From NCBI RefSeq assembly GCF_009026825.1, contig NZ_CP045032.1, positions 372,001 through 436,000 of the forward strand: a DNA stretch of 64,000 bases, written 5' to 3'. Positions 21,037 through 31,441 of this stretch are shown here, in pieces. The translations under genes were made by a program, and so were the position numbers. The DNA comes from Corynebacterium urogenitale (GTDB taxonomy: Bacteria; Actinomycetota; Actinomycetes; Mycobacteriales; Mycobacteriaceae). The notes under the pieces were generated by a model that had not been told where the DNA came from, made no database searches, and worked only from the letters and a program-made list of their open reading frames with translations. Position 1 is the first letter of the stretch. Each line of letters starts with the position of its first letter.

Positions 21037-22461
21037 TTAGGCAGAGTGTTCTTGTGCTGTTCGCACGAGAAAAAGTAGTTCGGCAGCCCCGATATGGGCT
21101 ATTTCCTTCGGATCCACACTCTCATCGGCGCTGTGAATGCGGCATAGAGGTTCCTCAATGCCGTACAGGGCCAACTCGGCATCCGGGTAGGCACTGAGGA
21201 GTTCATTCGTTAGCGGGATGGAGCCGCCGGAGGCAACCTCGACCGTCTCCTTGCCGTAGGCCTCTCCCAAAGCGGTCGCCAAGCGCTTGAGGGCAGGGCC
21301 AGAGGTATCTGCGCTGAAAGGCTTGGCCAGGGACTCGCGCTCGATGCTCATGCGGGCGTTCGGCTTGTGGGCCTCCAGGTGAGCGATGAGCTTGTCCTGA
21401 GCGTCCTTCGGGTCCATTCCCGGTGGGACGCGCAGGCTGACCACCGCTGCGGCTCTACCTGGAACGGCGTTGACGGAATCCTTAACGCTGAGGGAGTCAA
21501 GGCCTGTGACGGTGATGGAGGGGCGCATGACGGTGAGGTCATTGGGTGCGACGCCATCGGCTGCCCCGATTACGTCTACGCCCTCGAGGACGCCGGCATT
21601 CCGGGCGAAGGTAGCGACATCGGGGCCGATGCCCTCCCATGTTTCCTGAGAGGTCAGGCCTTCGACCGCCACGAAGCCCTTCTCGTCGTGCAGCGTGGAC
21701 AGCAGCTTGATGAGCTCCAGAAGTGCGTCGGGGGCGGCACCGCCGTACTGGCCGGAGTGCATGGGCTGCTCGATGGTCTCGAGTGTGACAGTAACTGGCG
21801 CGGAGCCGCGCAGGGCGGTGCAGATGGATGGGGTGCCGAGTTCATCGTTGCCGGAATCGGCGATCATAAAGGTGTCTGCCTCGAAGAGCTCGGGCTTATC
21901 GTGGAGTAGATCTTCCAGGCCATAGCCGCCGCGCTCCTCTGAGCCTTCGACGACGACGCGGATGCCAACCTTATCGAGCTCGGCCGCGCCGGCGTCGATG
22001 AGTTGGCGCAGTGCGCGCAGGACGGCGAGGTGCATGACGACGTGGCCCTTGCAGTCTGCGGCGCCTCGGCCGTACCAGCGGCCATCGCGCTCCGTGAGGG
22101 TCCAGGGGTCGGAGGTCCATTCCTCGACATTGCCCGCGGGCTGCACATCGAAGTGGGAGTACAGAAGGATCGTCGGGTAGCCCTCGGCGGGTTCCTTGAG
22201 GCCGATGATTGCCTCGGAGCCATCGGAGGTGGTGTGCGATTCGACGGGGATGCCGACGGCGCGGAACTGCTCGAGGCACCATCGTGCTGCACCGGTGTTG
22301 TGCTCTTCGAGTCCTGGGGTGGAGTGGATGGATTCGAAGGCGACGAGTTCCTTCAGGGCGTTCCAGAGGAATGGTAGCTGGGAGTCCATGAGGGCGTTGG
22401 CGTGGTCGCTGGACACATCAGCAATAGAGGTAGGAAGCTGTGGTGTTTCTTGAGTGCTCAT
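21037..22461 (-). CDS. M20 family dipeptidase
   Basis: A 474-residue M20 metallopeptidase (DapE/ArgE/carboxypeptidase G2 type). Metal-binding motifs appear in order: YSHFDVQPAG with the first His-x-Asp, GRGAADCKGH with the bridging Asp, and EGSEERGG with the catalytic Glu pair. The lid dimerisation domain lies in the middle. It most likely hydrolyses dipeptides in the cytoplasm. The frame stays open on through the groEL antisense, but the ATG chosen has TACGTT 7 nt upstream and matches the family N-terminus. Confidence 0.9.
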   Translation of the reverse strand: MSTQETPQLPTSIADVSSDHANALMDSQLPFLWNALKELVAFESIHSTPGLEEHNTGAARWCLEQFRAVGIPVESHTTSDGSEAIIGLKEPAEGYPTILLYSHFDVQPAGNVEEWTSDPWTLTERDGRWYGRGAADCKGHVVMHLAVLRALRQLIDAGAAELDKVGIRVVVEGSEERGGYGLEDLLHDKPELFEADTFMIADSGNDELGTPSICTALRGSAPVTVTLETIEQPMHSGQYGGAAPDALLELIKLLSTLHDEKGFVAVEGLTSQETWEGIGPDVATFARNAGVLEGVDVIGAADGVAPNDLTVMRPSITVTGLDSLSVKDSVNAVPGRAAAVVSLRVPPGMDPKDAQDKLIAHLEAHKPNARMSIERESLAKPFSADTSGPALKRLATALGEAYGKETVEVASGGSIPLTNELLSAYPDAELALYGIEEPLCRIHSADESVDPKEIAHIGAAELLFLVRTAQEHSA

Positions 22462-22468
22462 GGCTACC

Positions 22469-22474
22469 AACGTA
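22469..22474 (-). promoter_or_regulatory. -10 element of the M20 dipeptidase gene
   Basis: TACGTT on the minus strand, 7 nt before the ATG; leaderless arrangement and a reason for choosing that start. Confidence 0.45.
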
Positions 22475-22536
22475 CCCAAGGCGGATGGGGGCCGGATCGC
22501 CTTGAGTGAACAAGGCTCAATGTTGTCCTGGGAAAT

Positions 22537-22563
22537 CTTGCACTCGCTAGGGGAGAGTGCTAA
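22537..22563 (+). promoter_or_regulatory. CIRCE element 1 (HrcA operator)
   Basis: CTTGCACTC-N9-GAGTGCTAA, one mismatch per arm or fewer from the TTAGCACTC-N9-GAGTGCTAA consensus. HrcA binding here would repress groEL until heat shock. Confidence 0.9.
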
Positions 22564-22571
22564 AACGGGGT

Positions 22572-22598
22572 CTAGCACTTGAAGCACTTGAGTGCCAA
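22572..22598 (+). promoter_or_regulatory. CIRCE element 2 (HrcA operator)
   Basis: CTAGCACTT-N9-GAGTGCCAA, a slightly weaker copy placed 35 bp after the first. Tandem CIRCE elements are common before actinobacterial groEL genes. Confidence 0.85.
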
Positions 22599-22605
22599 TA
22601 AATGA

Positions 22606-24360
<1,755 letters not shown>

Positions 24361-24960
24361 GCCCTCCTGAGGGGTTTTCTTAAAGCCCCTCTGTCCGCCC
24401 CTTATGGTGGCTTCCAGTGAAGTCCTTTAGGGTTCCACTGGATAATGAGCACCCTTCCACTCTGACGAAGAGTGGGAGGGTGTCTTTCATTTCTACGTGC
24501 TTGGGAGGGGGCTATGTGCTGAGGGAACTAGTGTAACTAATATGCTTTTGAATAGCTAATGAGAGTATAAGACAAAGGTGAGGGTGAGGGGGTAGGTGGG
24601 GGTGGCTGAGAATCACGTTTCCGTTTTGTAAACTGCACGTTAATGGGGTTTGAACTGGGGTTTTGCGGGGGTGATGGGTGGGGGTGCGTGCTGAAAAGGT
24701 TTTCCAAGAGCTAGCCGTGGCGCAGGTGACTGGCTCCTTATGGCTCTCACCTGCGCGGACGTAGCCTACCCTAACTTGCGAGCGGTTCCGGTTTGTGACG
24801 GTGAGCCCTGAAGAAGATGTGAAAATCCTGCCTTAGGGGTTGAAGCCCGCTGGAAAGTCATTAAAGTAAGTCCCCGACAGCCTCTTCAGAGGCGTCACGA
24901 ACTGAAATATGTAACAGTCAGTGCACAACACTGGCGCCTCTGTACTAGGGAGTATTAAAC
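24361..24960. other. Intergenic region groEL-porin
   Basis: 600 bp with no long frame. It holds a weak GAGGGG/CCCCTC hairpin right after groEL, the strong terminator listed separately, a G-run-rich stretch (about 24577-24690), a 10-bp inverted repeat GCGCAGGTGA / TCACCTGCGC (24720-24729, 24747-24756), and a 6-bp palindrome GCCTCT-TC-AGAGGC (24880-24893) before the porin gene. TATGTA at about 24908 is a possible -10 for the porin. Confidence 0.55.
24450..24482 (+). terminator. Rho-independent terminator after groEL
   Basis: 14-bp stem with one G-U pair (CACCCTTCCACTCT / AGAGTGGGAGGGTG) around a GACGA loop, followed by TCTTTCATTTCT. Confidence 0.85.
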
Positions 24961-25098
24961 ATGAACCCATTTGACGTCATCGCTTACTTCGATCAGATCT
25001 CCGACTTCCTGTCTGGCGTATCCGACATCTTCGGTGGCCTCTTCTCCGCTCTGGAGGTTGTTTTCGGCTGGGCTGATATCGAGAAGCCTGCTGAGTAA
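24961..25098 (+). CDS. PorA/PorH-type cell wall channel protein
   Basis: A 45-residue acidic, amphipathic peptide (8 acidic residues, 1 Lys) starting MNPFDVIAYF and ending EKPAE, with no signal peptide. Its position between groEL and ppk2 is exactly that of porH/porA in C. glutamicum and of the single short porin of C. jeikeium, which form oligomeric pores in the mycolate outer membrane. The middle part can form a helix with hydrophobic residues on one face (F, I, L, V) and D/S/G on the other. AGGGAG lies 8 nt before the ATG. Only one such gene is seen, suggesting a homo-oligomeric channel. Assignment rests on size, charge and context. Confidence 0.8.
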   Translation: MNPFDVIAYFDQISDFLSGVSDIFGGLFSALEVVFGWADIEKPAE

Positions 25099-25132
25099 GA
25101 CTTAGCCCAAAGCTGAACAACAGCTTTGCTCC

Positions 25133-25162
25133 GACAAGCCCCGGCTTCGGCCGGGGCTTGTC
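25133..25162 (+). terminator. Hairpin after the porin gene
   Basis: Perfect 13-bp stem GACAAGCCCCGGC / GCCGGGGCTTGTC with a TTCG tetraloop. The T-tract is poor, so it may act mainly to stabilise the abundant porin mRNA. Confidence 0.75.
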
Positions 25163-25332
25163 GCATACGGGGGCATCTGACGCAAACGGGGGAGATTGCC
25201 ATCTCAGGAACAGGCCACGAAGGCCTCTCGGTAGATAGAATTGAGCCGTGCAAAGGCCATAACTTTTCAAGGATTTGATGGCCACGGTGCGCACTTCACT
25301 AAAGTCGCATAGCTAATAAGGAGTACGGCGTT

Positions 25333-26232
25333 ATGGCCGAAGACAAGCAGGACGAATTCCACGTTGTTGACCTGGCAGCCACCGAGGGCTACCTCGTCGA
25401 TGACTCCGACGAAGACGATCCGGTGCTGATCACTCCGGACGGTCATCGCGTGGACACCTGGCGCGACCAGTACCCCTACGATGAGCGGATGAGTCGCGAG
25501 GAGTACGAGTCCACGAAGCGCGCCCTGCAGATCGAGCTGTTGAAGTGGCAGAACTGGACCAAGGAAACCGGCCAGAAGCACATCATCATCTTCGAAGGCC
25601 GTGACGCTGCCGGTAAGGGTGGCACCATCAAGCGCTTCAACGAGCACCTCAACCCCCGTGGTGCCCGCACCGTCGCGCTGGAGAAGCCTTCCCCACGCGA
25701 GTCCACCTCCTGGTACTTCCAGCGCTACATCCAGCACTTCCCGTGCGGTGGCGAGATCGTCTTCTTCGACCGCTCTTGGTACAACCGCTCCGGCGTGGAG
25801 CGCGTGATGGGCTTCTGCACCGAGTCCCAGCACGCGGAGTTCCTCCGCGAGGTTCCGATGCTGGAGAACATGATCCTCGGCTCCGGTATCTCCCTCACCA
25901 AGTTCTGGTTCTCCGTGACCCGCAAGGAGCAGCGCACCCGCTTCGCCATCCGCCAGGTGGACCCGGTGCGCCAGTGGAAGCTCTCCCCAATGGACCTGGC
26001 CTCCCTCGACCGCTGGGAAGACTACACCCGCGCCAAGGAGGAGCAGTTCCGCTACACGGATACCAACGAGTCCCCATGGATCACCATCAAGTCCAACGAT
26101 AAGAAGCGCGCCCGTATCAACGCGATGCGCTACATCCTGTCGAAGTTTGAATACACCGGCAAGAACCACGAGGTTGTGGGTGAGCCGGATCCGAAGCTGG
26201 TCAAGCGTGGCCGCGACCAGATCGGTGACTAA
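25333..26232 (+). CDS. ppk2: Polyphosphate kinase 2
   Basis: A 299-residue PPK2 family enzyme that transfers phosphate between polyphosphate and nucleotides. Walker A is GRDAAGKGGTIKRF (about residues 88-101) and the lid/Walker B area reads FFDRSWYNRSGVERVMGF, both diagnostic. C. glutamicum carries its ortholog at the same place after porA. AAGGAG precedes the ATG by 10 nt, and a TAGAAT about 100 nt upstream is a plausible -10. Two hairpins follow the stop. Confidence 0.95.
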   Translation: MAEDKQDEFHVVDLAATEGYLVDDSDEDDPVLITPDGHRVDTWRDQYPYDERMSREEYESTKRALQIELLKWQNWTKETGQKHIIIFEGRDAAGKGGTIKRFNEHLNPRGARTVALEKPSPRESTSWYFQRYIQHFPCGGEIVFFDRSWYNRSGVERVMGFCTESQHAEFLREVPMLENMILGSGISLTKFWFSVTRKEQRTRFAIRQVDPVRQWKLSPMDLASLDRWEDYTRAKEEQFRYTDTNESPWITIKSNDKKRARINAMRYILSKFEYTGKNHEVVGEPDPKLVKRGRDQIGD

Positions 26233-26238
26233 ATAAAT

Positions 26239-26306
26239 CTTCGGTCTCCCCTCCCAAGACCGAAGCCACACAGGGCCGGTGCGCACCAAGGTGCAGCACC
26301 GGCCCT
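26239..26306 (+). terminator. Double hairpin after ppk2
   Basis: First stem CTTCGGTCT / AGACCGAAG (9 bp), second stem AGGGCCGGTGC / GCACCGGCCCT (11 bp). Little T-tract, but it sits between the convergent ppk2 and the NRPS-like gene. Confidence 0.6.
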
Positions 26307-26394
26307 GCTCTATGTGGCCTCTATGAGCCGCGAGAACTAGCCGCTTAGAACTGACTGTGTGGGGCGCGCGTGGAGCGCGCATGTGTGGAGCCTG

Positions 26395-29300
26395 CTAGCG
26401 CCAAATCTCGATCGGATTACCCTGCCAGCGAGTATTGGCGGGAACGTGGTCGCCACGCATCACCAGGGAGGCTGGTCCAACGGTTGCGTTGTCCCCCAGA
26501 GCAGCTGCCGGCAGGGCGACAGTGTGCGGACCCATCGTGGCGCCAGCCGCCAGCCGCACCTCGTCCAAGCTCATCACACGATCCTGGAACAAGTGAGTCT
26601 GCACCACGCACCCGGGGCCCACTGTGGCACCCTCACCAATCGTGACCAGATCCGCCTCCGGCAGCCAGTAGCTATCCAGCCACGCACCGCGACCAATCTT
26701 CGCGCCCAAGGCGCGAAGGAACGTATTGAGCGATCCGGTGCCCATCGTGTGCGCCAAGAACCACGGTCCCGCAACCGTCTCCACGAACTGATCCTGCAGC
26801 TCGTTGAACCAGACGAACGAGCTCCACAGCACATGGTCACCTTGCTTAATGCGACGCACGCACAGCCACTTCATAGCGACCGTCACTACCGCGGCAACAA
26901 ACCCCGCGCCAATGAGGATCAGGCCTGAGGCAGCAAAGGTGGCGGCCGGGCCGGAGAGCACCAGCACCCCATGGAGGGCCGCCAGCACACCGGCGGCGAT
27001 CATTGCCGAGCACATGGGAGCCAGCAGGCGCAGCGTTTCCACGGCACCGCGGGCACACTTCAACCCGAAGGAAGGGTTGTAGGTACGAGCATCGCCTCCG
27101 GCCTCTACCTCCACGCGGCGCAGGCGCTCCGGCGGGGACCCGATCCAGTTGGAGCCGGCCTTGGTCTTCTTCGGCGTGGAGGACAACACAGCCACGAGGG
27201 AATTCTTCTTCAGCGTGCGCTGCGGGCCTGCGATGCCAGAGTTGCCCAAGAAGGAGCGCTTACCCACCCGTGTGCGACCGGAGAGCATCCAGCCACCACC
27301 TCCGAGTTCGTAGCCGCCGACCATGGTGTCGTCGGCCAGGAAAGCGCCCTCCTTGACCTCCGCGAAGGCGGGCACCATCACCGCAGTGGAAATCTCAGCA
27401 TCCTTACCGATTCGCGCACCCAGGCTGCGGAACCACAGGGGAGTCAGCTGTGCCGCATACATCGGGAAAAGGTAGGTGCGGGCGGCATCCATGAGCCGCT
27501 CGATAGACCACAGACGCCAGCCCGCGGCTGATCGCACAGGCACCACACCAGGGGTGAGGCCGGCGGACAAGACACGCACGAGGATCCACGTCAGTGCGGC
27601 GTAAGTGCCGAACCCGACCACACCCGCTGGTGCAGCCCACGCAATGGCCTGCAGAGCCGTCCCCGCTCCCGAGCTTGGCTGAGTGAGAGCCAGCATCCAC
27701 AGCACGAATGCGGCGGCGGTGCCAATGGATAGCAGCGGCAGCAGGGACAGCACGATGGACGTCACACCGTACACAGCGGCCCACACCGGCTTGCGAGCAG
27801 GAGCCTCGGACGGCCACCGGCTACGCACCTTGCCGACCTTCCGAGCCGGGGAACCTGCCCAGCGCGCATCGGCCTTGACCTTCTTGCGGGCCGTGACCGC
27901 AGAACCGGCTTCGATGGACGCCCGCGCACCGATCCGCGCACCAGGGAAGAGGGTGCTGCGCGCACCGATGGACGCGGACTCTCCAATCTCAATGCGGCCC
28001 ACGTGCACCACATCGCGCTCCACCCAATACCCGGAAAGGTCAACCTCCTGCTCGACGGAGCAGTAGTCCCCCAGCGTGAGCAGGCCCGTTACCGGCGGCA
28101 GGGTGTGCAGGTTTACTCCTCGCCCGACGTCAGCGCCAAGCCACCTCGCGTATGTCGTAATCCATGTAGCGCCCGAGACATCACGGGCTCCCGAGGTATC
28201 CGCGATCCGCTCCGCCGCCCAGATCCGCAGGTGGGTGCGTCCGCCGCGCCGGTACGAGCCTGGGGTGATGCCGGCTGTGAGCCCGCGGATGATGAGGGCG
28301 GACAGTGGAAGGCGGCCCAGTGGTGTGGCGAAGATAAGCACAGAGATGAGGACCAGCCACCACGGCACCGCCACGGTCGGGAAGGCCTCCCAACCGCTGG
28401 CATGCAACACCGCATTGCCGAGCAGTAGCCACGTCACCCACTGCGCACCCGCAAGGGTCATTGCCGGGATCTGAATGAGTGCCTGCGCCACGCGAGTCGT
28501 GAGGCCCACGGGCTTGATGGGTGGCAGTGAACGTTCCGCCGTGCTGGAGCCACTGTCGGAAGTGTCCGCGGTGGTGCCGAGGAAGGAATCCACATGCTCC
28601 GCGAAGGCGCCGAGGCGGGAGTGGTCGTAAAGATCGCGGACGGAAACCTCCGGTACGCGCTCGCGCACGCGAGCGATCAGCGTGGCAGCGGCCAGTGAGG
28701 TGCCGCCGAGGGTGAAGAAGTCCACGTCCGGCCCCGTGGCAGTGGTGCCCAGAGCATCGGAGAACAATCCGCCGATCCACTCCTCAGTCGGGGTATCGAA
28801 ACGCGACTCGCCACGCGAGGGCAGCGGCCAGGGGAGCGCGCGCTTATCGACCTTGCCCGAGGTAGTCACCGGCAGCGAATCCAGCGCACACAGGCGCGGC
28901 ACCATCGCCGCCGGGAGGTTATCCCGCAGTTGTGCCGTGGCTGCGTCCGTATCGAAGTCCTCGGCGCTGCCCTGCTCCGGGGAGACATAGCCGACGAGGA
29001 CCTTGTCGCCGCCGCCGGTTGTCTGCACCACTACGGCGGCGCTGCGGACGTTGTCCAGGGAGGACAAAGCCGCATCGACTTCACCGAGCTCGATGCGCCG
29101 GCCGCCGATTTTCACCTGATCATCCACGCGACCCACGAAGTAGAGCCCATCCTCCTCCAGGCGCACATGGTCGCCCGAGCGGTAGGCGCGCTCCCAGCCC
29201 AGCTCCGGCATGGGAGCGAATTTCTCGGCATCCTTCGCCGGATCCAAGTAGCGGGCCAGCCCTACGCCACCGATGATGAGCTCGCCGACCTCGCCCATGG

Positions 29301-30333
29301 CGACCGGTTGGTTGTCGCTATTGACGACGGCCAGATCCCAGCCAGCCAGCGGCATGCCGATGGATACGGGCTTGACCCCGTCCATCGTGGTGCCACACGC
29401 GACGACAGTGGCCTCGGTTGGGCCATAGGTGTTCCACAACTCGCGGGAATCGGTAGCTAGGCGCGCGGCCAATTCGGGAGGGCAGGCTTCGCCACCGAAG
29501 ATCAGTAGGCGCACGGCATCGAGGGCTTCGTCAGGCCAGAGGGAAGCCAGTGTTGGCACGGTGGAGACGACTGTCACCGACTTGGAGATGAGCCACGGAC
29601 CCAGATCCACGCCGGAACGGACCAGTGAGCGGGGAGCCGGAACCAAGCAGCCGCCGTGGCGCCATGCCAGCCACATCTCCTCGCACGATGCATCGAAGGC
29701 CACCGACAGGCCAGCGAGTACTCGGTCCTCTGGACCCAGAGGATCGTCCTGCAGGAACATCTGAGCCTCGGCGTCCACGAAAGCCGCCGCGCTGCGGTTG
29801 CTGACGGCGACACCCTTTGGTTTGCCGGTGGAGCCGGAGGTGAAGATGATCCAGGCGTCGGAATCTGAGGAAGGACCCGTCGGCAGTGCGGCGTGCGCAG
29901 CGGGATCGGGGGCGAGCTCGTTGGTTCCCGCATGCTCCGTCAGTACGAGGCCTTCAGACGTGTACATCGCCTGGACCTTCGCCTCGCCGAAGACGAGAGT
30001 CGCGCGCTCTTCAGGGTCATCGGCATCGACGGGGACGTAGGCCGCACCGGCCGCAATGGTCGAGAGGATCGCGATGTACAAATTGCGCTCGCCCGAGGGC
30101 ATACGAACACCAATGCGGTCTCCGCGGCGGATCCCTCGGGAAGCCAGCCACTCGGCGGTCGTGAGGACCTCGGAGAGTAGCTCACTGTACGTGATGACAC
30201 CCCGGCCATCGTCGATGGCTGGGGCGTCTGGGTAGGCTTCGGCCGTCGCGCGGAGAATATCGAGGAGTGTGCGCGGAGCGGGAGCCTGAGAGGAACGAAG
30301 ATACTGAGCGGGAATCTGCACCGGCAATCGCAA
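26395..30333 (-). CDS. Pls/PosA-type non-ribosomal peptide synthetase-like protein
   Basis: A 1312-residue multidomain protein. Residues 20-510 are an adenylation domain (IIFTSGSTGKPKGVAVS, NTYGPTEATVVACG, YRSGDHVRL, VDDQVKIGGRRIELGEVDA, SGKVDKRALP). A carrier domain follows with LGGTSLAAATL, the Ser being the phosphopantetheine site. There is no condensation or thioesterase domain. The rest has about six membrane helices interleaved with three left-handed beta-helix hexapeptide regions (one reads IGESASIGARSTLFPGARIG). This is the architecture of poly-amino-acid synthetases such as epsilon-poly-lysine synthetase. Start is uncertain: TTG at this end, or TTG/GTG 2 or 4 codons later. Product unknown. 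Confidence 0.85.
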   Translation of the reverse strand: MRLPVQIPAQYLRSSQAPAPRTLLDILRATAEAYPDAPAIDDGRGVITYSELLSEVLTTAEWLASRGIRRGDRIGVRMPSGERNLYIAILSTIAAGAAYVPVDADDPEERATLVFGEAKVQAMYTSEGLVLTEHAGTNELAPDPAAHAALPTGPSSDSDAWIIFTSGSTGKPKGVAVSNRSAAAFVDAEAQMFLQDDPLGPEDRVLAGLSVAFDASCEEMWLAWRHGGCLVPAPRSLVRSGVDLGPWLISKSVTVVSTVPTLASLWPDEALDAVRLLIFGGEACPPELAARLATDSRELWNTYGPTEATVVACGTTMDGVKPVSIGMPLAGWDLAVVNSDNQPVAMGEVGELIIGGVGLARYLDPAKDAEKFAPMPELGWERAYRSGDHVRLEEDGLYFVGRVDDQVKIGGRRIELGEVDAALSSLDNVRSAAVVVQTTGGGDKVLVGYVSPEQGSAEDFDTDAATAQLRDNLPAAMVPRLCALDSLPVTTSGKVDKRALPWPLPSRGESRFDTPTEEWIGGLFSDALGTTATGPDVDFFTLGGTSLAAATLIARVRERVPEVSVRDLYDHSRLGAFAEHVDSFLGTTADTSDSGSSTAERSLPPIKPVGLTTRVAQALIQIPAMTLAGAQWVTWLLLGNAVLHASGWEAFPTVAVPWWLVLISVLIFATPLGRLPLSALIIRGLTAGITPGSYRRGGRTHLRIWAAERIADTSGARDVSGATWITTYARWLGADVGRGVNLHTLPPVTGLLTLGDYCSVEQEVDLSGYWVERDVVHVGRIEIGESASIGARSTLFPGARIGARASIEAGSAVTARKKVKADARWAGSPARKVGKVRSRWPSEAPARKPVWAAVYGVTSIVLSLLPLLSIGTAAAFVLWMLALTQPSSGAGTALQAIAWAAPAGVVGFGTYAALTWILVRVLSAGLTPGVVPVRSAAGWRLWSIERLMDAARTYLFPMYAAQLTPLWFRSLGARIGKDAEISTAVMVPAFAEVKEGAFLADDTMVGGYELGGGGWMLSGRTRVGKRSFLGNSGIAGPQRTLKKNSLVAVLSSTPKKTKAGSNWIGSPPERLRRVEVEAGGDARTYNPSFGLKCARGAVETLRLLAPMCSAMIAAGVLAALHGVLVLSGPAATFAASGLILIGAGFVAAVVTVAMKWLCVRRIKQGDHVLWSSFVWFNELQDQFVETVAGPWFLAHTMGTGSLNTFLRALGAKIGRGAWLDSYWLPEADLVTIGEGATVGPGCVVQTHLFQDRVMSLDEVRLAAGATMGPHTVALPAAALGDNATVGPASLVMRGDHVPANTRWQGNPIEIWR

Positions 30334-30501
30334 CCTTTGGACAGTCGTGAGTCGTCAGATGGGAGGCAATGCCTCCGACGGATCTACGTGTTTGATGGGG
30401 TTTCGTCTACGACGAGGGATTAATGCTTTTCACGCGGGTTAGCGCGCGGGGTCACGCGTACTTTTGCGCGCAGTGATTATGCGTGCTTTTACGCGCGGAG
30501 G

Positions 30502-30957
30502 TTAAGCGGATTCTGGATTATCTGCGGCGATGATGGACTTCGCCAGCTTTCGTAAATGTTTGAGCTGCTTGGACGTGGACTCGTCCAGAGCTTGATCCTC
30601 CGCGACAATGACAAGAGGGCGGAGTGTGGCGTAGGCCTTCGTGCCCTTCTTCGTGACGGAAATGATCTGGCGGCGGCGGTCTTTAGGGTCCTTGACGCGC
30701 TTGGCGAGATTGCGCTTTTCCAGGGAATCGACGAGGCGCACCATATCGGAGCGGTCGACACCCAAGATCTCTCCCAGGGTCGCCTGCGATGCAGCGTCGC
30801 CATCAACGAGGCAGGTCAAAACCCAGTATTCACGCAGGTTGAACCCTTCGGCGGCCAGCGCGGCCTCGACGAATTCGCGTGTACGCCGGCGCAGGCGTTC
30901 GAGTTGGAACGAAGGGGAGCTAAGGAGATCTGCGGGGAGAGTGAGCGCGTCGGACAT
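30502..30957 (-). CDS. MarR family transcriptional regulator
   Basis: A 151-residue winged-helix protein. The recognition core is NLREYWVLTCLVDGDAASQATLGEILGVDRSDMVRLVDSLEKRNL and the wing KDPKDRRRQIISVTKKG. The start is fixed by TAAACT 7 nt upstream (leaderless); an in-frame upstream start would precede that promoter. It lies head to tail upstream of the NRPS-like gene, with 168 bp between, so that gene is a candidate target. Confidence 0.85.
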   Translation of the reverse strand: MSDALTLPADLLSSPSFQLERLRRRTREFVEAALAAEGFNLREYWVLTCLVDGDAASQATLGEILGVDRSDMVRLVDSLEKRNLAKRVKDPKDRRRQIISVTKKGTKAYATLRPLVIVAEDQALDESTSKQLKHLRKLAKSIIAADNPESA

Positions 30958-30964
30958 GCAGCTG

Positions 30965-30970
30965 AGTTTA
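30965..30970 (-). promoter_or_regulatory. -10 element of the MarR gene
   Basis: TAAACT on the minus strand, 7 nt before the ATG. Confidence 0.5.
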
Positions 30971-31045
30971 GTCCTCAACTGCGTGGTATGTCTAATTGTG
31001 GGAGCCACCAACTATCCGAGTATTTGGATAGTTGATGGGCAGGGG

Positions 31046-31357
31046 CTAGTTGACGTCGCGCTGGTAAATCGGCAGGCCAGCATCGCGCCAACCGGCAGAG
31101 CCATTGGAGACGTTGATCGCATCAATGCCGTTCATCTCCAGCCACTGGCATGCGCGGGCCGAACGGCCACCGGACAGGCAGATGACGTAAATGTCCTTAT
31201 CGAGGTCCAGCTCGCCATAACGCAGCTGGAGTTCAGTGAGTGGCAGGTTGGTGGCGCCCTCGGCGTGCCACTCCGCGAATTCATCGGCCTCGCGCACGTC
31301 GATCAGCTGTGCATCGGCTGGGACCTCAGTTGGCAAAACAGATTCAAAATCACTCAT
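31046..31357 (-). CDS. Rhodanese-like domain protein
   Basis: A 103-residue single-domain rhodanese. It starts with the typical LIDVREADEFAEWHAEGATNLPL fold element and has the active-site loop CLSGGRSARA, with the persulfide Cys followed by a Gly-rich loop. Single-domain rhodaneses carry sulfane sulfur in the cytoplasm; the donor and acceptor are unknown. Leaderless start with TACACT 8 nt upstream. A much longer frame upstream is an artefact of the repeat-rich spacer. Confidence 0.9.
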   Translation of the reverse strand: MSDFESVLPTEVPADAQLIDVREADEFAEWHAEGATNLPLTELQLRYGELDLDKDIYVICLSGGRSARACQWLEMNGIDAINVSNGSAGWRDAGLPIYQRDVN

Positions 31358-31365
31358 GCTCGCCG

Positions 31366-31371
31366 AGTGTA
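31366..31371 (-). promoter_or_regulatory. -10 element of the rhodanese gene
   Basis: TACACT on the minus strand, 8 nt before the ATG. Confidence 0.5.
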
Positions 31372-31441
31372 GTTGTCTTTTGGGGAAAGTGGCACGGAGG
31401 GGAGCAGCTGCGCTGGATGAGGCTGCGCTGGGTGAGGCTGC

